Shown: positions 8,692-18,307, counted from the stretch's first letter. The stretch is 52,154 nt of DNA from an uncultured Bacillota bacterium (GCA_948465545.1 CAOJXO010000007.1:1-52154); one strand, 5' to 3'. A program made the numbers and translations. Notes: generated by a model not told the origin, from the letters alone.

Positions 8692-9687
8692 GAAAACATA
8701 ATAGCCAGAGATAATTCCACCATATTGATAGTCACCGCTTTTCCATTCCATAATAAGATATTCAATATCTTCTTTTTTAACTATTGAGTACTTCATATCC
8801 GTTCTATTCTCTTCGTTCCAATCGTTAAAAATATGTCCTTTGGTCCATTTATGTTTAAAAACATCTTTATCTTTATATTCAAAGAATACTTCTCCATTCT
8901 CAAGAATTGAAAGTTGTTTAACAAAAGCCGGCCCCCATACTTTCTTAGTAGGGTCAAATTCCTTCGGATCTCTAATAAAATCAAAATATTTCCAAACACC
9001 AATAGCTTTCTTATCCAACACAAACGGCAAGTCTACATTATCTATTCTCATAAAATCTTGCATTTTGTGTTTCTTGTTATCCACCATTTCATATACCGCA
9101 TAACAATCCACTTCACCATCATAAGTAAGAGCAACAATCATTTTATCGTCAATTATTTCATAAGGATTTTTACGATCATTAATAAAAATCGCCCCTTTCG
9201 TCCAAGCAAGAACCCAGTATTCCTTACCATTTTCCATTAGATACATATCTTCAATTTTAAAATCATGATTGTGCCTCAACTTTAACGCTTTTGCTTCTTC
9301 TTGCGTATCAGCAAGTCCCAAAAGTTTCCAATGTCCAATTGCGTTTTCATCATTCACAAAATTTTTCATAATATACTCCCCCCTTTTATCTTTTTGCAGG
9401 GAAGAAATTTCTACTATACTATTTTTGATCTGTCTGATTTTTTCTTGAAGAGATTTTGTTTTTTGGTTTATCACTTTTTCATCAAGATTTTTAATCTCTT
9501 TAAGTTCAAATCCAAGATTTTTAAGGTAAACAATCTGGCTTAATCTTTCTATATCTTTCTCATCAAATTGACGATAACCGGTATACTCATCAACATAAGA
9601 AGGTTTGATAAGGCCAAACTCTTCCCAGTACCTTATTGTCTTTACTGGGATACCTGTAAGCTTTGCCACATCACCTATTTTAAGCAT
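8677..9687 (-). CDS. MerR-family regulator with tandem sensor-like domains
   Basis: 336 residues. Residues 1-70 are a MerR winged helix (MLKIGDVAKLTGIPVKTIRYWEEFGLIKP...GYRQF) and about 72-100 a coiled coil. The rest looks like two copies of a beta-rich module: IGHWKLLG...YWVLAWTKGAIF (about 117-172) and IGVWKYFDF...HKWTKGHIF (about 228-290). The second ends in YLIMEWKSGDYQYGGIISGYYVFKK. This resembles lipocalin-like bacterial domains. I infer that it binds a hydrophobic ligand or drug. No adjacent target gene is obvious, and the upstream promoter suggests autoregulation. Confidence 0.82.
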   Translation of the reverse strand: MLKIGDVAKLTGIPVKTIRYWEEFGLIKPSYVDEYTGYRQFDEKDIERLSQIVYLKNLGFELKEIKNLDEKVINQKTKSLQEKIRQIKNSIVEISSLQKDKRGEYIMKNFVNDENAIGHWKLLGLADTQEEAKALKLRHNHDFKIEDMYLMENGKEYWVLAWTKGAIFINDRKNPYEIIDDKMIVALTYDGEVDCYAVYEMVDNKKHKMQDFMRIDNVDLPFVLDKKAIGVWKYFDFIRDPKEFDPTKKVWGPAFVKQLSILENGEVFFEYKDKDVFKHKWTKGHIFNDWNEENRTDMKYSIVKKEDIEYLIMEWKSGDYQYGGIISGYYVFKKEA

Positions 9688-9708
9688 ATTTCCTCCTTGC
9701 TTGACCCT

Positions 9709-9739
9709 ATCTTAACATTACAGTAAACTGGAGAGTCAA
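9709..9739 (-). promoter_or_regulatory. MerR-type promoter with 19-bp spacer
   Basis: On the minus strand, TTGACT (9734-9739) and TAAGAT (9709-9714) are 19 nt apart. This is the over-long spacing that MerR proteins correct by twisting DNA. CTTGAC (9700-9705) and GTCAAG (9735-9740) also form a dyad around it. It supports autoregulation by the MerR-type protein. Confidence 0.72.
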
Positions 9740-9824
9740 GGGGTTTTTCAAAATTTTTTGAAAAATTTTTATATTTTATTTTTATCATAAATCTTCATAA
9801 CAAGTCAAATTAAATCTAACTATT

Positions 9825-9851
9825 AAAAAAGACCCGAAAATCAGGTCTTTT
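9825..9851 (-). terminator. Terminator of XRE/membrane operon
   Basis: AAAGACC pairs with GGTCTTT around a C-rich loop, followed on the minus strand by a T6 run. It begins at the stop codon of the XRE gene. Confidence 0.85.
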
Positions 9852-10068
9852 AGAAATAGAACAATTCTTCAAAAGTTTTATCTAGTGCAAAACATAAAAG
9901 TATTGCCAGTTTTGCTGACGGATTAAACTGCCCTTTTTCCACCGCTATGATAGTTTGACGTGTAGTCCCAACCTGCTTTGCAAGTTCTTCTTGCGAAAGT
10001 CCTTTTTGTGTTCTAGCCTCTTTTAGATTATTTTTTAATATCAAGTCATTATTCATATTCTTCACCAT
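9850..10068 (-). CDS. XRE-family HTH regulator
   Basis: A 72-residue Cro/CI-type regulator with the HTH spanning about residues 15-65 (LKEARTQKGLSQEELAKQVGTTRQTIIAVEKGQFNPS). The stand-alone short form and the LDKTFEELF ending are typical of regulators paired with a small membrane protein. Its start overlaps the upstream gene's stop by 7 nt. An internal ATG at 10056 is also possible. It probably represses its own operon through the palindrome at 10415-10432. Confidence 0.9.
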   Translation of the reverse strand: MVKNMNNDLILKNNLKEARTQKGLSQEELAKQVGTTRQTIIAVEKGQFNPSAKLAILLCFALDKTFEELFYF

Positions 10069-10394
10069 GCATATATATTAGCAAGAATAAAACAAATAAT
10101 CAAGCCAATTGCAGCAAGCCCTGTTAAAACCGAGCCAATCAGCACTCCCCAAGGCCTTTTAGCGACAAAATATTGAAGAGTATAAAACACACAAGACCAT
10201 GTAGAAAAAATTGCAAGTATTGCATATACTCCTGCAGGATAACCGAGTGCTCCTTGTGCTATACAAAGTCCACCAGCCACAATTGAAGCCACCATCATTG
10301 AGATCCAATTAACCTTACCTATTTTTTGGTTCTCCATTTCCCCTATTAAAGCCTTTTTCTTTGATGCCTTTTCTAAAACTTCTTCTTTTTCCAT
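10062..10394 (-). CDS. Membrane protein paired with XRE regulator (DUF6442-like)
   Basis: 110 residues: a charged N-terminus (MEKEEVLEKASKKK...EMENQKIGK) followed by three membrane segments (about 31-49, 52-72 and 82-105). Small proteins of this design are commonly encoded with XRE regulators in Firmicutes; I recall the DUF6442 label but could not check it. AGGAGG precedes the ATG. It is the first gene of a two-gene operon with a consensus promoter. Its role is unknown. Confidence 0.78.
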   Translation of the reverse strand: MEKEEVLEKASKKKALIGEMENQKIGKVNWISMMVASIVAGGLCIAQGALGYPAGVYAILAIFSTWSCVFYTLQYFVAKRPWGVLIGSVLTGLAAIGLIICFILANIYAW

Positions 10395-10414
10395 ATTTAC
10401 CTCCTTTTATAATA

Positions 10415-10432
10415 TGTAAAGTTTACTTTACA
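10415..10432. promoter_or_regulatory. Putative operator of XRE regulator
   Basis: TGTAAAGT and its exact complement flank a 2-nt centre, giving an 18-bp dyad. It overlaps the expected transcription start of the XRE/membrane-protein operon. Another half-site (TGTAAAC) lies in the -35 region on the same strand. This fits autorepression. Confidence 0.65.
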
Positions 10433-10437
10433 TTACC

Positions 10438-10466
10438 ATTATATACTATCAAGCACACAATGTCAA
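10438..10466 (-). promoter_or_regulatory. Consensus promoter of XRE/membrane operon
   Basis: On the minus strand, TTGACA (10461-10466), a 17-nt spacer and TATAAT (10438-10443) make a perfect sigma-A promoter just upstream of the dyad operator. Confidence 0.9.
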
Positions 10467-10485
10467 GTATTGTTTACATATTTTT

Positions 10486-10516
10486 CAAAAAATATAAGAG
10501 TGGCAAATCCCACTCC
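10486..10516 (-). terminator. Terminator of epimerase-EFR1 operon
   Basis: On the minus strand, GAGTGG and CCACTC form a stem around a 6-nt loop, followed by a T-rich tract. It lies at the 3' end of the EFR1 gene. Confidence 0.75.
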
Positions 10517-11415
10517 TATTTTTTATTCTTTTGTTCATCCTTTAAAAATCCAAGCCTATGTTCGCAATCCTTAAAATATTTTGCATACGCTTTCTTACAA
10601 TAACGCTTATGCTTATTTTCTTCCTCTTCGGTAGGCTTTTGGAAATTATAAGCACCATTCACCTTCCACTTATTAAACCAGCCAATCTTAATTGCATCCC
10701 TGCTGCATAAGTGCGCACAACGCATACACATAAGGCAGTTTTTACCAAATTTAAATTCGCCATTCTCAATTCTTATATTGTTAGTAGGACAAATCTTCAC
10801 ACACATTTGACACTTAACACAATTATCATTTACCTTGTATCGTTTGCCATTAACACGACCGCCCCAATGCTCTACCCTAAATATACAAGCAAGTGGACGC
10901 CCCATAGGCACATAACCAAGTTTGGTTTTATTGCCACTTAAAAGCGTGTCACAATCCATAGGAATTAAGCCTTCTGCATAGTTCCACATCTTATACGCCA
11001 TAAGGTCAGTATGGCGGAAAATGATATTGTAAGGCATACAATAATGAAACTCATTAGTCACTTCATAATTACGTCTTTTAAGCATTCTTCTAATCTTCAG
11101 AGAGGATATATTATTAAGTCTTAAAGGCTCTCCAGAAGTATTGATAATAAAAGCCTTATGTTTATTTTTTTGCTTTGCCATATGCTTTACAAAATCAATA
11201 ACAATAGACGGTGCGTTAAACGCATGAACAGGATAGCCTATACCTACCATGTCATATTCATCAAAGTTGACAGGCTGTTGATTTGAATTATATAAAACAT
11301 CTTCTATTTTATATACATCAACATCAACCTCTTTCTGTCTTAAACAATCTGTATACTTATTTACAACCCTACGTGTGTTTCCAGTACCTGAAAAATAACA
11401 TATTAAAACTTTCAT
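10516..11415 (-). CDS. EFR1-family flavodoxin-ferredoxin fusion
   Basis: 299 residues. The N-terminal flavodoxin-like domain starts LICYFSGTGNTRRV (FMN phosphate loop) and continues with VGIGYPVHAFNAP. A C-terminal ferredoxin domain has two [4Fe-4S] motifs: CVKCQMCVKICPTNNI and CLMCMRCAHLCSRDAI. EFR1-type proteins are presumed electron carriers in anaerobes. It overlaps the upstream epimerase-like gene by 4 nt (ATGA), so the two are coupled, and it may supply electrons for that enzyme's pathway. Confidence 0.92.
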   Translation of the reverse strand: MKVLICYFSGTGNTRRVVNKYTDCLRQKEVDVDVYKIEDVLYNSNQQPVNFDEYDMVGIGYPVHAFNAPSIVIDFVKHMAKQKNKHKAFIINTSGEPLRLNNISSLKIRRMLKRRNYEVTNEFHYCMPYNIIFRHTDLMAYKMWNYAEGLIPMDCDTLLSGNKTKLGYVPMGRPLACIFRVEHWGGRVNGKRYKVNDNCVKCQMCVKICPTNNIRIENGEFKFGKNCLMCMRCAHLCSRDAIKIGWFNKWKVNGAYNFQKPTEEEENKHKRYCKKAYAKYFKDCEHRLGFLKDEQKNKK

Positions 11416-12950
11416 TTTTTTATATCCTCAAATTTTGCATCAAAATTTTCATCGTAATAGTAGAATTTATCTTCATCTGTGTCATGACTATCATACCAGG
11501 CTTGAGCGTAAATTTTATCTTTTTTAGCAAGCCTATCAAAATCCCAGCAGTTTGAAGTATAAGTTGGGTTTAGCCAATGCCCTGCCATAACAGTATACCC
11601 CCTTGCTGTAAACTTTTCGCCATCACTGTTTTGCCATTGCAGTTTATCTAAAACACTATTACATTTTTTAGACAATAATTTTCCGCCATGCATTTCAGCG
11701 ATATTTTTAAGTTCTTTAAGCCCAACCTCTTTTTTAGGATCATAACCAATATCAACAAGATTTGCATTCTTAGGATCTTTAAGTTTTGCAAGATCTAATC
11801 TTTCTCCATTCATCCCTTTATTTTCAATAAGCAGATTAAACTTCGACCAATCCTTTGATATTGCATCATATTTATCTTCACCACCAAAATATGCATAAAG
11901 TTTTGCACTATCCTTATGCTTTTTCCAATAAGCCACAGAGTTTGGACTTTTAAAAAGTCTTTTAATTGCAAACTTTTTGATAAGTCCTTTCGGAACTATC
12001 TTACCAACCTTAAATATCTTATGACTCTTCTCAAATTGTTTCCAAAAATCTGCAGTACTTTGTCTTTGATAATGGAAGAGATCATCAAGCACTTTGCTAT
12101 CATAGAACCATGTACCATGAAAGTTTCTTGTTGCATTAAACTGAGGTTCAAAGAAGTCCTTAACAGAACCGCCTATCATCTTAAAGCCGTCGTTAAGTAC
12201 ATCGTAACCAGTAACGCAGTTATAAAGTCCTCCACCAAGGTTGAAACACTTATGCCAAAACTTTTTAGATAAATCTTCCTTCATATCACGGCGAATAATA
12301 TTTGCAATTAAAAGTCCAGAATCTTCTGCTGTCGACCATTCAAGCGGTGCATTAAAGCAGGTATGAAACATAAGACCATCACTCATATTATCACTAAGCA
12401 TATTTGTATGAAGCATTGCTGTTTGACGAATTACTGCATAGTTCTTAATATCACTTTCAAGAACCCTAAACTCACCTCTAAGTTTAGTTGCTGAATAGAT
12501 ATCAAAAGGACTTACCATAAGTGGATCGCCAACCCTAACCCAAGGTCGTTTTTCATTACGATTACCATACAAAGCCAATGTAGATATCTGAATAAACTTA
12601 GGTTGAACCTGTGCCTTCTCAATGGCTGAAACAAGGCAATCCACCCCCACCTGATTACATTCTATCGCCTTCTCTGGATGCTGATCTGAATGAGGCGGAA
12701 TTACAGCCGCCATATTAACAACATAATCAGCCCCATCAACAAGTTTTTTACAAATTTCAGCATCTGAAATATTCCCTAAAAGGATTTCAATTCTATTTAA
12801 TTGTTTCTTATTATTTTTCTTTAACTCTTTAATTCTCCTATCATTAGGCGAAACAAGAACTCTAACCTTTTCAACCTCTTCTATTTTTAAAACTTCTCTC
12901 AACGCTTGCTTACCCATGTTGCCTGTAACGCCAGTAAGTGCTACTATCAT
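11412..12950 (-). CDS. NAD-dependent epimerase/dehydratase with long C-terminal extension
   Basis: 512 residues. The N-terminal extended-SDR domain (about 1-300) starts MIVALTGVTGNMGKQ (the Rossmann glycine motif is TGVTGNMG). It has VVNMAAVIPP, STLALYGN and a YSATK catalytic Tyr-x3-Lys. The last 150 or so residues (WSKFNLLIENKGMNGERLD to the end) do not belong to the SDR fold and contain many Trp/Tyr residues (HWLNPTYTSNCWDFD); I do not recognise this part. It is the first gene of an operon with the EFR1 gene and has AGGAG upstream. Confidence 0.85.
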   Translation of the reverse strand: MIVALTGVTGNMGKQALREVLKIEEVEKVRVLVSPNDRRIKELKKNNKKQLNRIEILLGNISDAEICKKLVDGADYVVNMAAVIPPHSDQHPEKAIECNQVGVDCLVSAIEKAQVQPKFIQISTLALYGNRNEKRPWVRVGDPLMVSPFDIYSATKLRGEFRVLESDIKNYAVIRQTAMLHTNMLSDNMSDGLMFHTCFNAPLEWSTAEDSGLLIANIIRRDMKEDLSKKFWHKCFNLGGGLYNCVTGYDVLNDGFKMIGGSVKDFFEPQFNATRNFHGTWFYDSKVLDDLFHYQRQSTADFWKQFEKSHKIFKVGKIVPKGLIKKFAIKRLFKSPNSVAYWKKHKDSAKLYAYFGGEDKYDAISKDWSKFNLLIENKGMNGERLDLAKLKDPKNANLVDIGYDPKKEVGLKELKNIAEMHGGKLLSKKCNSVLDKLQWQNSDGEKFTARGYTVMAGHWLNPTYTSNCWDFDRLAKKDKIYAQAWYDSHDTDEDKFYYYDENFDAKFEDIKK

Positions 12951-13081
12951 TTATTTTCTCCTTTTCAACAAATAGCTTTTACGCTATTAATATTTTAACA
13001 TGTAATCTTTATAATTCAAAATAAAATAAAACATTTAAGCCCACTAACAAACATTTTTATATTAAACTGAATAGTATGACA

Positions 13082-13106
13082 TTAGGTGAGAGTTTGTCTT
13101 ACCTAA
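13082..13106 (+). promoter_or_regulatory. 5' leader hairpin of collagen-like gene
   Basis: TTAGGT pairs with ACCTAA, with partial inner pairing of GAGA and TCTT. The stem ends directly before the AAGGAA ribosome site of the collagen-like gene. It may stabilise or regulate the mRNA. Confidence 0.5.
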
Positions 13107-13120
13107 AAGGAATTATATGT

Positions 13121-14263
<1,143 letters not shown>

Positions 14264-14288
14264 AATTCAACAACATCTAATAAGAAAT

Positions 14289-14314
14289 AAAAGGAGATTT
14301 TTATCTCCTTTTTT
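14289..14314 (+). terminator. Terminator of collagen-like gene
   Basis: AAAAGGAGAT pairs with ATCTCCTTTT and is followed by T residues, shortly after the stop codon. Confidence 0.9.
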
Positions 14315-14354
14315 AATATCATACACACAACAACTTCTTTTAACATATTATGAG

Positions 14355-14383
14355 TTTAGAAACATGAAAATCGTGTTTCTAAA
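14355..14383 (+). promoter_or_regulatory. 5' leader hairpin of Cys-rich gene
   Basis: A perfect 10-bp stem (TTTAGAAACA with TGTTTCTAAA, 9-nt loop) ends just before AAAGGAG and the ATG at 14401. It is not followed by a T-run, so it is not a terminator. It parallels the hairpin in front of the collagen-like gene. Confidence 0.6.
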
Positions 14384-14400
14384 TTACAAAGGAGAATATA

Positions 14401-14682
14401 ATGAACTTTAATTTAAATGATAACTGTTGCAATGATTTCAGACCTTATTATAATGAGATGAATTATAATGGCTATCCAAATGATATGTCTTTTAACAACA
14501 ATTTTAATGATAATTTCAGTGATAAACGAGAAGACTTTAGATCATACAACAACTCTAACTGGAACTGTTGCGAACAATCTAAACATGAATGTAATTGCCA
14601 TAGACCTAAATGCAACTGTAATTGCAACTGTCATAAAGAGCAACGAAGATGTTGTTGTTTCAAAATCTTCAGATGCTGTTAA
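14401..14682 (+). CDS. Cys/Asn-rich small protein, possible spore-surface component
   Basis: 93 residues with about 16 Cys, mostly in CC and CxC clusters (NCCEQSKHECNCH, KCNCNCNCHKE, RRCCCFKIFRCC), plus many Asn and Tyr. There is no signal peptide and no known domain. The composition resembles cross-linked spore-coat/exosporium morphogenetic proteins such as the CotY/CotZ or CdeC types, and it follows the BclA-like gene. The role is inferred from context and composition only. AAAGGAG lies 8 nt before the ATG, and a CATATTAT element at 14344-14351 could be a mother-cell-sigma -10 (weak). Confidence 0.75.
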   Translation: MNFNLNDNCCNDFRPYYNEMNYNGYPNDMSFNNNFNDNFSDKREDFRSYNNSNWNCCEQSKHECNCHRPKCNCNCNCHKEQRRCCCFKIFRCC

Positions 14683-14686
14683 TAAC

Positions 14687-14714
14687 AAAAAAAGGTAGTC
14701 AAAATTTGACTACC
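14687..14714 (-). terminator. Terminator of ppx-like gene
   Basis: A perfect dyad, GGTAGTCAAA with TTTGACTACC (14694-14714), with a T7 run when read on the minus strand. It lies 50 nt past the ppx-like stop. Confidence 0.8.
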
Positions 14715-14737
14715 CCAATACATAAAAGAAAGCACTC

Positions 14738-14767
14738 AATCGCACAAATCGTGGCGATTATTTTTTT
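14738..14767 (+). terminator. Terminator of Cys-rich gene
   Basis: AATCGC (14738-14743) pairs with GCGATT (14754-14759), followed by A and T7 on the plus strand. The two terminators of these convergent genes interleave. Confidence 0.7.
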
Positions 14768-15662
14768 ATCCCAAATCCCTTATAACACCATTTATAAGAT
14801 TCAAATCTGAAGGAATAATCGTTTTGATATTCGCCCTTTCAAAAATGGCTTGTGGAAGAACAGCCCCTGCCCTTGCACCATCCATCCATTTTGGATTACT
14901 AGGCATTAAATCATATAATTGTTGCAAGGTCATCTTATAGAATATCTTTTCATTTCCCTTAACAAAGTTTTCAAAACTTACTTTCTTATCATGAATACCA
15001 TCATTAAATAAATCGTTGTTTTCAAGTTTATATCCTGTTAACTTTTCAAACCTTAATTCTCCACCTGTGAAAATCGCACAATCATAATCAGTATCAAAAC
15101 TTTCATTCTCTATTCTTTGCTTTACAAAATTTACCATATCTTCAATCTTGGCCATAGAATATTTATCATTAGAGTTTGGAAAATTGTTTAATAAATCAGC
15201 AACACCCACCTTCAAATTTTTACGCCCTGTAATTTGATTATTCTCAAAAGTAACAAGCTCTGTGGTCTTACCACCCATATTAATAACCATAACCTTCTTA
15301 TTGTTATAATCTGCTTCCATAGCCTTGCCTAAATAATAATTTTCAATACCATGACTTATAATATTAAAATATAAATCAACCTTATCATTAATTAAAGCAA
15401 CAATATATTGACGTTGTTTTTCTGGAATCTCACGATAAATACCAGTAGCAAATATAAAGGTGTTTTCAAAAACCAAAGACCTTCTGTTCTTTAAATCTTT
15501 TAGATAGGCAACAAGGGCGTTAATGTTCTCTTCAGTAATACCATTTTCTTTAGAATACCCATTCTTCATGTATATAGAATGCTCTTCAACAAGTTCAACC
15601 TTGCCCGCCTCATATTTATGTGTTTTTATTGTAGATGAACCACAATCAATATACCATTTCAT
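14766..15662 (-). CDS. Ppx/GppA-like phosphatase family protein
   Basis: 298 residues with actin-like ATPase-fold features: phosphate-1 motif YIDCGSSTIKT, phosphate-2 motif MVINMGGKTTELV, and the C-terminal GARAGAVLPQAIFE and PSDLNLINGVI. These match exopolyphosphatase/guanosine pentaphosphate phosphatase proteins, which hydrolyse polyP or pppGpp. The phosphate-1 loop (DCGSSTIK) differs from the usual DxGSNSxR, and the protein is a little short, so substrate preference is uncertain. AGAGGAG precedes the ATG. Confidence 0.78.
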   Translation of the reverse strand: MKWYIDCGSSTIKTHKYEAGKVELVEEHSIYMKNGYSKENGITEENINALVAYLKDLKNRRSLVFENTFIFATGIYREIPEKQRQYIVALINDKVDLYFNIISHGIENYYLGKAMEADYNNKKVMVINMGGKTTELVTFENNQITGRKNLKVGVADLLNNFPNSNDKYSMAKIEDMVNFVKQRIENESFDTDYDCAIFTGGELRFEKLTGYKLENNDLFNDGIHDKKVSFENFVKGNEKIFYKMTLQQLYDLMPSNPKWMDGARAGAVLPQAIFERANIKTIIPSDLNLINGVIRDLG

Positions 15663-15745
15663 AATTTTCTCCTCTATTTTAAATATACATATTTTTATAG
15701 AATATGTAAAATAAAATCACAAATTTTCCATAATGCTTATTTATC

Positions 15746-16378
15746 TTACCTTGCAACTTTCAGTTTTTCAATATCATTTCCAACAATGGCTTCAAGATTA
15801 TCAAAAATTTTCTTTTCATTCCAATTCCACCATTGTATGATTTCAAGTTCTTCAATGGTTTTATCATCAAACCTCTGCTTAACAACTTTACAAGGATTCC
15901 CCACTGCAACAGAGTACGCGGGAACATTTCTTGCCACAACCGAATTTGCCCCAATAATTGCCCCATCTCCAATTTTTACCCCTGGAAGAATTGTTACATT
16001 TTGACCAATCCAAACATCATTACCAATAATTGTATCCCCTTTTAATGGGAGGTCTGATAAATTCGGTTGAATCCTTTCCCAACCATTAGCAAAAATATTG
16101 AAAGGATATGTTGAAAATCCACTCATATTATGATTTGCTCCATTCATAATAAATTCAATACCACTACCTAAACTACAAAATTTTCCAATAATGAGTTTAT
16201 CTCCAACAAAATCATAATGGTGAGTCACATGTTCTTCAAACTTATCTGCACCATTTTTATCATCATAATAAGTATAATCACCAACAATAATATTCTTTCT
16301 TGTAATGGTATTTTTAATAAAGCATAATTCTTTCAACCTTTCATTTGGAAAGATTTTGTTTTTATCAGGTCCATACAT
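15746..16378 (-). CDS. Vat-like xenobiotic O-acetyltransferase
   Basis: 210 residues. A left-handed beta-helix acetyltransferase with the full Vat/xenobiotic-acetyltransferase pattern: MYGPDKN opening, [44 protein letters not shown] (the catalytic-site His of this family), [20 protein letters not shown] and the [14 protein letters not shown] tail. Vat enzymes acetylate streptogramin A antibiotics with acetyl-CoA. Close relatives with unknown substrates are common, so resistance is plausible but not shown. A good AAGGAGG precedes the ATG. It lies among two GNATs and a hydrolase. Confidence 0.87.
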   Translation of the reverse strand: MYGPDKNKIFPNERLKELCFIKNTITRKNIIVGDYTYYDDKNGADKFEEHVTHHYDFVGDKLIIGKFCSLGSGIEFIMNGANHNMSGFSTYPFNIFANGWERIQPNLSDLPLKGDTIIGNDVWIGQNVTILPGVKIGDGAIIGANSVVARNVPAYSVAVGNPCKVVKQRFDDKTIEELEIIQWWNWNEKKIFDNLEAIVGNDIEKLKVAR

Positions 16379-16565
16379 TATACAGCACCTCCTTATCCTA
16401 ATTGTGTTTCAAAAATCAAAATAAAAATAATCTACCTATATATTGCGACTATACTGTCTTGCATACCTCATTATGTTGTATTTTTTAAGTGAAAGGCATT
16501 CTTTTAGAGAGTGTTTTTTACTTGCCTTATACAGAATATCTATTATTGACGTTGATGATATTCGC

Positions 16566-17060
16566 TTATAGATATTCCGCATTTGGGAAATTTAATTTAA
16601 AAAATTCCAACAAGAACTCTAAATTATATTTACCATAACACATAACTTGAAATTCTACATTGTTTGATTTTAATTCAAACCCTGTAATAACAAAATCATT
16701 TTTTTGATAAAACCTCAACCTTCTCTTCTGTATTTCAGAAACAGGCTTTTCAATACTAAGCATAATATTATAATTGTGGAATTTTTCTTTTACTAGCCCC
16801 AACGCCATAGAACCATACCCACGACCTCTAAATTCCTCTTTGATTGCAAAATAATTTACATACGCAATGTCTTTATAGAAAGCAACAAAAACAAATCCAA
16901 CAAAGTTATTTTCTTTTATTATTGCAAACATTTCATAATCAGAATATCTTTCATTTAATAAATAATTAAAGTTACATCTTTCATTTTCAGGAAATGCAGA
17001 CTCATATAAACTTTTAATATTGTCTAAATACTTGCCAGACTTTTCTAATTGCATATTCAT
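16566..17060 (-). CDS. GNAT acetyltransferase
   Basis: 164 residues with a GNAT fold: YFAIKEEFRGRGYGSMAL contains the acetyl-CoA-binding R-G-x-G-[YF]-G loop, and RLRFYQKNDFVITG is the usual motif B. The substrate is unknown. ATG 17060 overlaps the upstream GNAT's TGA by 4 nt (ATGA), with AAGAAGG before it. A longer reading to 17102 would start inside the upstream gene. A dyad GAATATCTAT/ATAGATATTC (about 16536-16579) brackets its 3' end and may act in termination. Confidence 0.85.
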   Translation of the reverse strand: MNMQLEKSGKYLDNIKSLYESAFPENERCNFNYLLNERYSDYEMFAIIKENNFVGFVFVAFYKDIAYVNYFAIKEEFRGRGYGSMALGLVKEKFHNYNIMLSIEKPVSEIQKRRLRFYQKNDFVITGFELKSNNVEFQVMCYGKYNLEFLLEFFKLNFPNAEYL

Positions 17061-17479
17061 AAAACCTTCTTTAAATGGTATTCTGTTGTTCCAGGAGGAC
17101 AATCTTCAATCTTTCCAAAGATTTCATATCCATTAGATTTATAAAATCCAAGTGCTTGAAAGTCCCAAGTTTCCATTCTTACACCTGTTAATTTTTCCTT
17201 CCTTGCATAATCTTCTACTTGGCTTAATAATCGACTTCCTATTTTCTGTTTCCTATATGCCCCTTCTACAAATAACAAATCCAAGTAATACCAGTTATAT
17301 TCCATATAACCAACCGCTCCACCTATCAATTTATCCCCATCGAAAGCAAAGAAACTTTTATTTTTGATTTTATCTGCTCTATTTCCAAGCCATTCTCTTT
17401 GGCTGTTATTAAATTCCCTCAATCTATTCTTTATTTCTTTCTCTAATTCCTTATTTGTTTCACACTTGAATGTTATCAT
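17057..17479 (-). CDS. GNAT acetyltransferase
   Basis: 140 residues. LDLLFVEGAYRKQKIGSRLL has the acetyl-CoA loop (here R-K-Q-K-I-G) and ALGFYKSNGYEIFGKI the C-terminal motif. The ETWDFQALGFY segment resembles streptothricin-acetyltransferase-like GNATs, but the family is too broad to name a substrate. It is translationally coupled to the downstream GNAT. Confidence 0.87.
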   Translation of the reverse strand: MITFKCETNKELEKEIKNRLREFNNSQREWLGNRADKIKNKSFFAFDGDKLIGGAVGYMEYNWYYLDLLFVEGAYRKQKIGSRLLSQVEDYARKEKLTGVRMETWDFQALGFYKSNGYEIFGKIEDCPPGTTEYHLKKVL

Positions 17480-17524
17480 AATATCTCTCCTAACAAAACA
17501 TTTTTATTAGTTTTTCTGATTATA

Positions 17525-18307
17525 CTATTCCTTTTCCCAGAAATTTTCTAAACATGCATTGAACTCTTTTGGCATATCCATATTTGCACAATGCCCAGCA
17601 CCTTTCAATATCATTTTATCGCAACGCTCTCTTTCCGCCCATTCCTTTACAATATCAATTTCCATAGGAATATCATACTCCCCACAACCGACAAGCAAAT
17701 TATATTGTCTTTTCTTGTTCGGAAATTTATTAACCATGTTCTGCAATTTTGACAAATACATCAATGATTTTTTCTTAAACTTTAGGTTCAATTTGTAAAA
17801 CTCTTCTTGTGCCTCTGCTGTATATGCAGAAATCTTTTTGTTCTCTTTTGCAAACCATTTTATAGAAAACATCGCTTTTAATATCATTTTCATTTGTTGT
17901 TTTGAATTGGACTTTTGTTTTTCAGCATCAAAATTGTTTATGTCATATCCACCAAAGCATACAAGCGATAAAACTTTATCCTCATATCTATTGGCAAAAT
18001 CTTGTACAAAAACTGCCCCCAATGAGACTCCTACAAAATGTGCTGCCTTTATATGATGCTTTTGAAAAATCTGATCTATCCAATATGACATCTTTTCAAT
18101 TGTGTCACCCTTTTTTGCTTTCACTGAATTTCCATGACCTAAAATGTCAACTGCGAGTAAATTATATTTTCCAGAAAAATAATCAAATTGTTTTTCAAAC
18201 ATTCCATGGTCTACAAATGCTGCATGAATAAATACCACCCAGTCATTACCCGCTGTATCATCAATATAATAAGTAATAGGTGTGTTATCAAGATAAAATT
18301 CTTTCAT
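17525..18307 (-). CDS. Alpha/beta hydrolase
   Basis: 260 residues: oxyanion region VVFIHAAF, nucleophile elbow GVSLGA (Ser), acid in VGCGEYDIP and catalytic His in KGAGHCANMDMP. The nucleophile-His geometry is that of single-domain hydrolases (esterase, lactonase or peptidase types). The substrate is unknown. It is probably part of the accessory minus-strand block. The HG normally before the strand-3 turn is HA here, which is a mild departure. Confidence 0.87.
   Translation of the reverse strand: MKEFYLDNTPITYYIDDTAGNDWVVFIHAAFVDHGMFEKQFDYFSGKYNLLAVDILGHGNSVKAKKGDTIEKMSYWIDQIFQKHHIKAAHFVGVSLGAVFVQDFANRYEDKVLSLVCFGGYDINNFDAEKQKSNSKQQMKMILKAMFSIKWFAKENKKISAYTAEAQEEFYKLNLKFKKKSLMYLSKLQNMVNKFPNKKRQYNLLVGCGEYDIPMEIDIVKEWAERERCDKMILKGAGHCANMDMPKEFNACLENFWEKE

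Noticed and set aside
16536..16579. Inverted repeat GAATATCTAT/ATAGATATTC as a small RNA or mobile end
   Set aside because: It overlaps the end of a GNAT gene, has a long loop and no T-run; it is at most a weak terminator or a chance dyad in AT-rich DNA.
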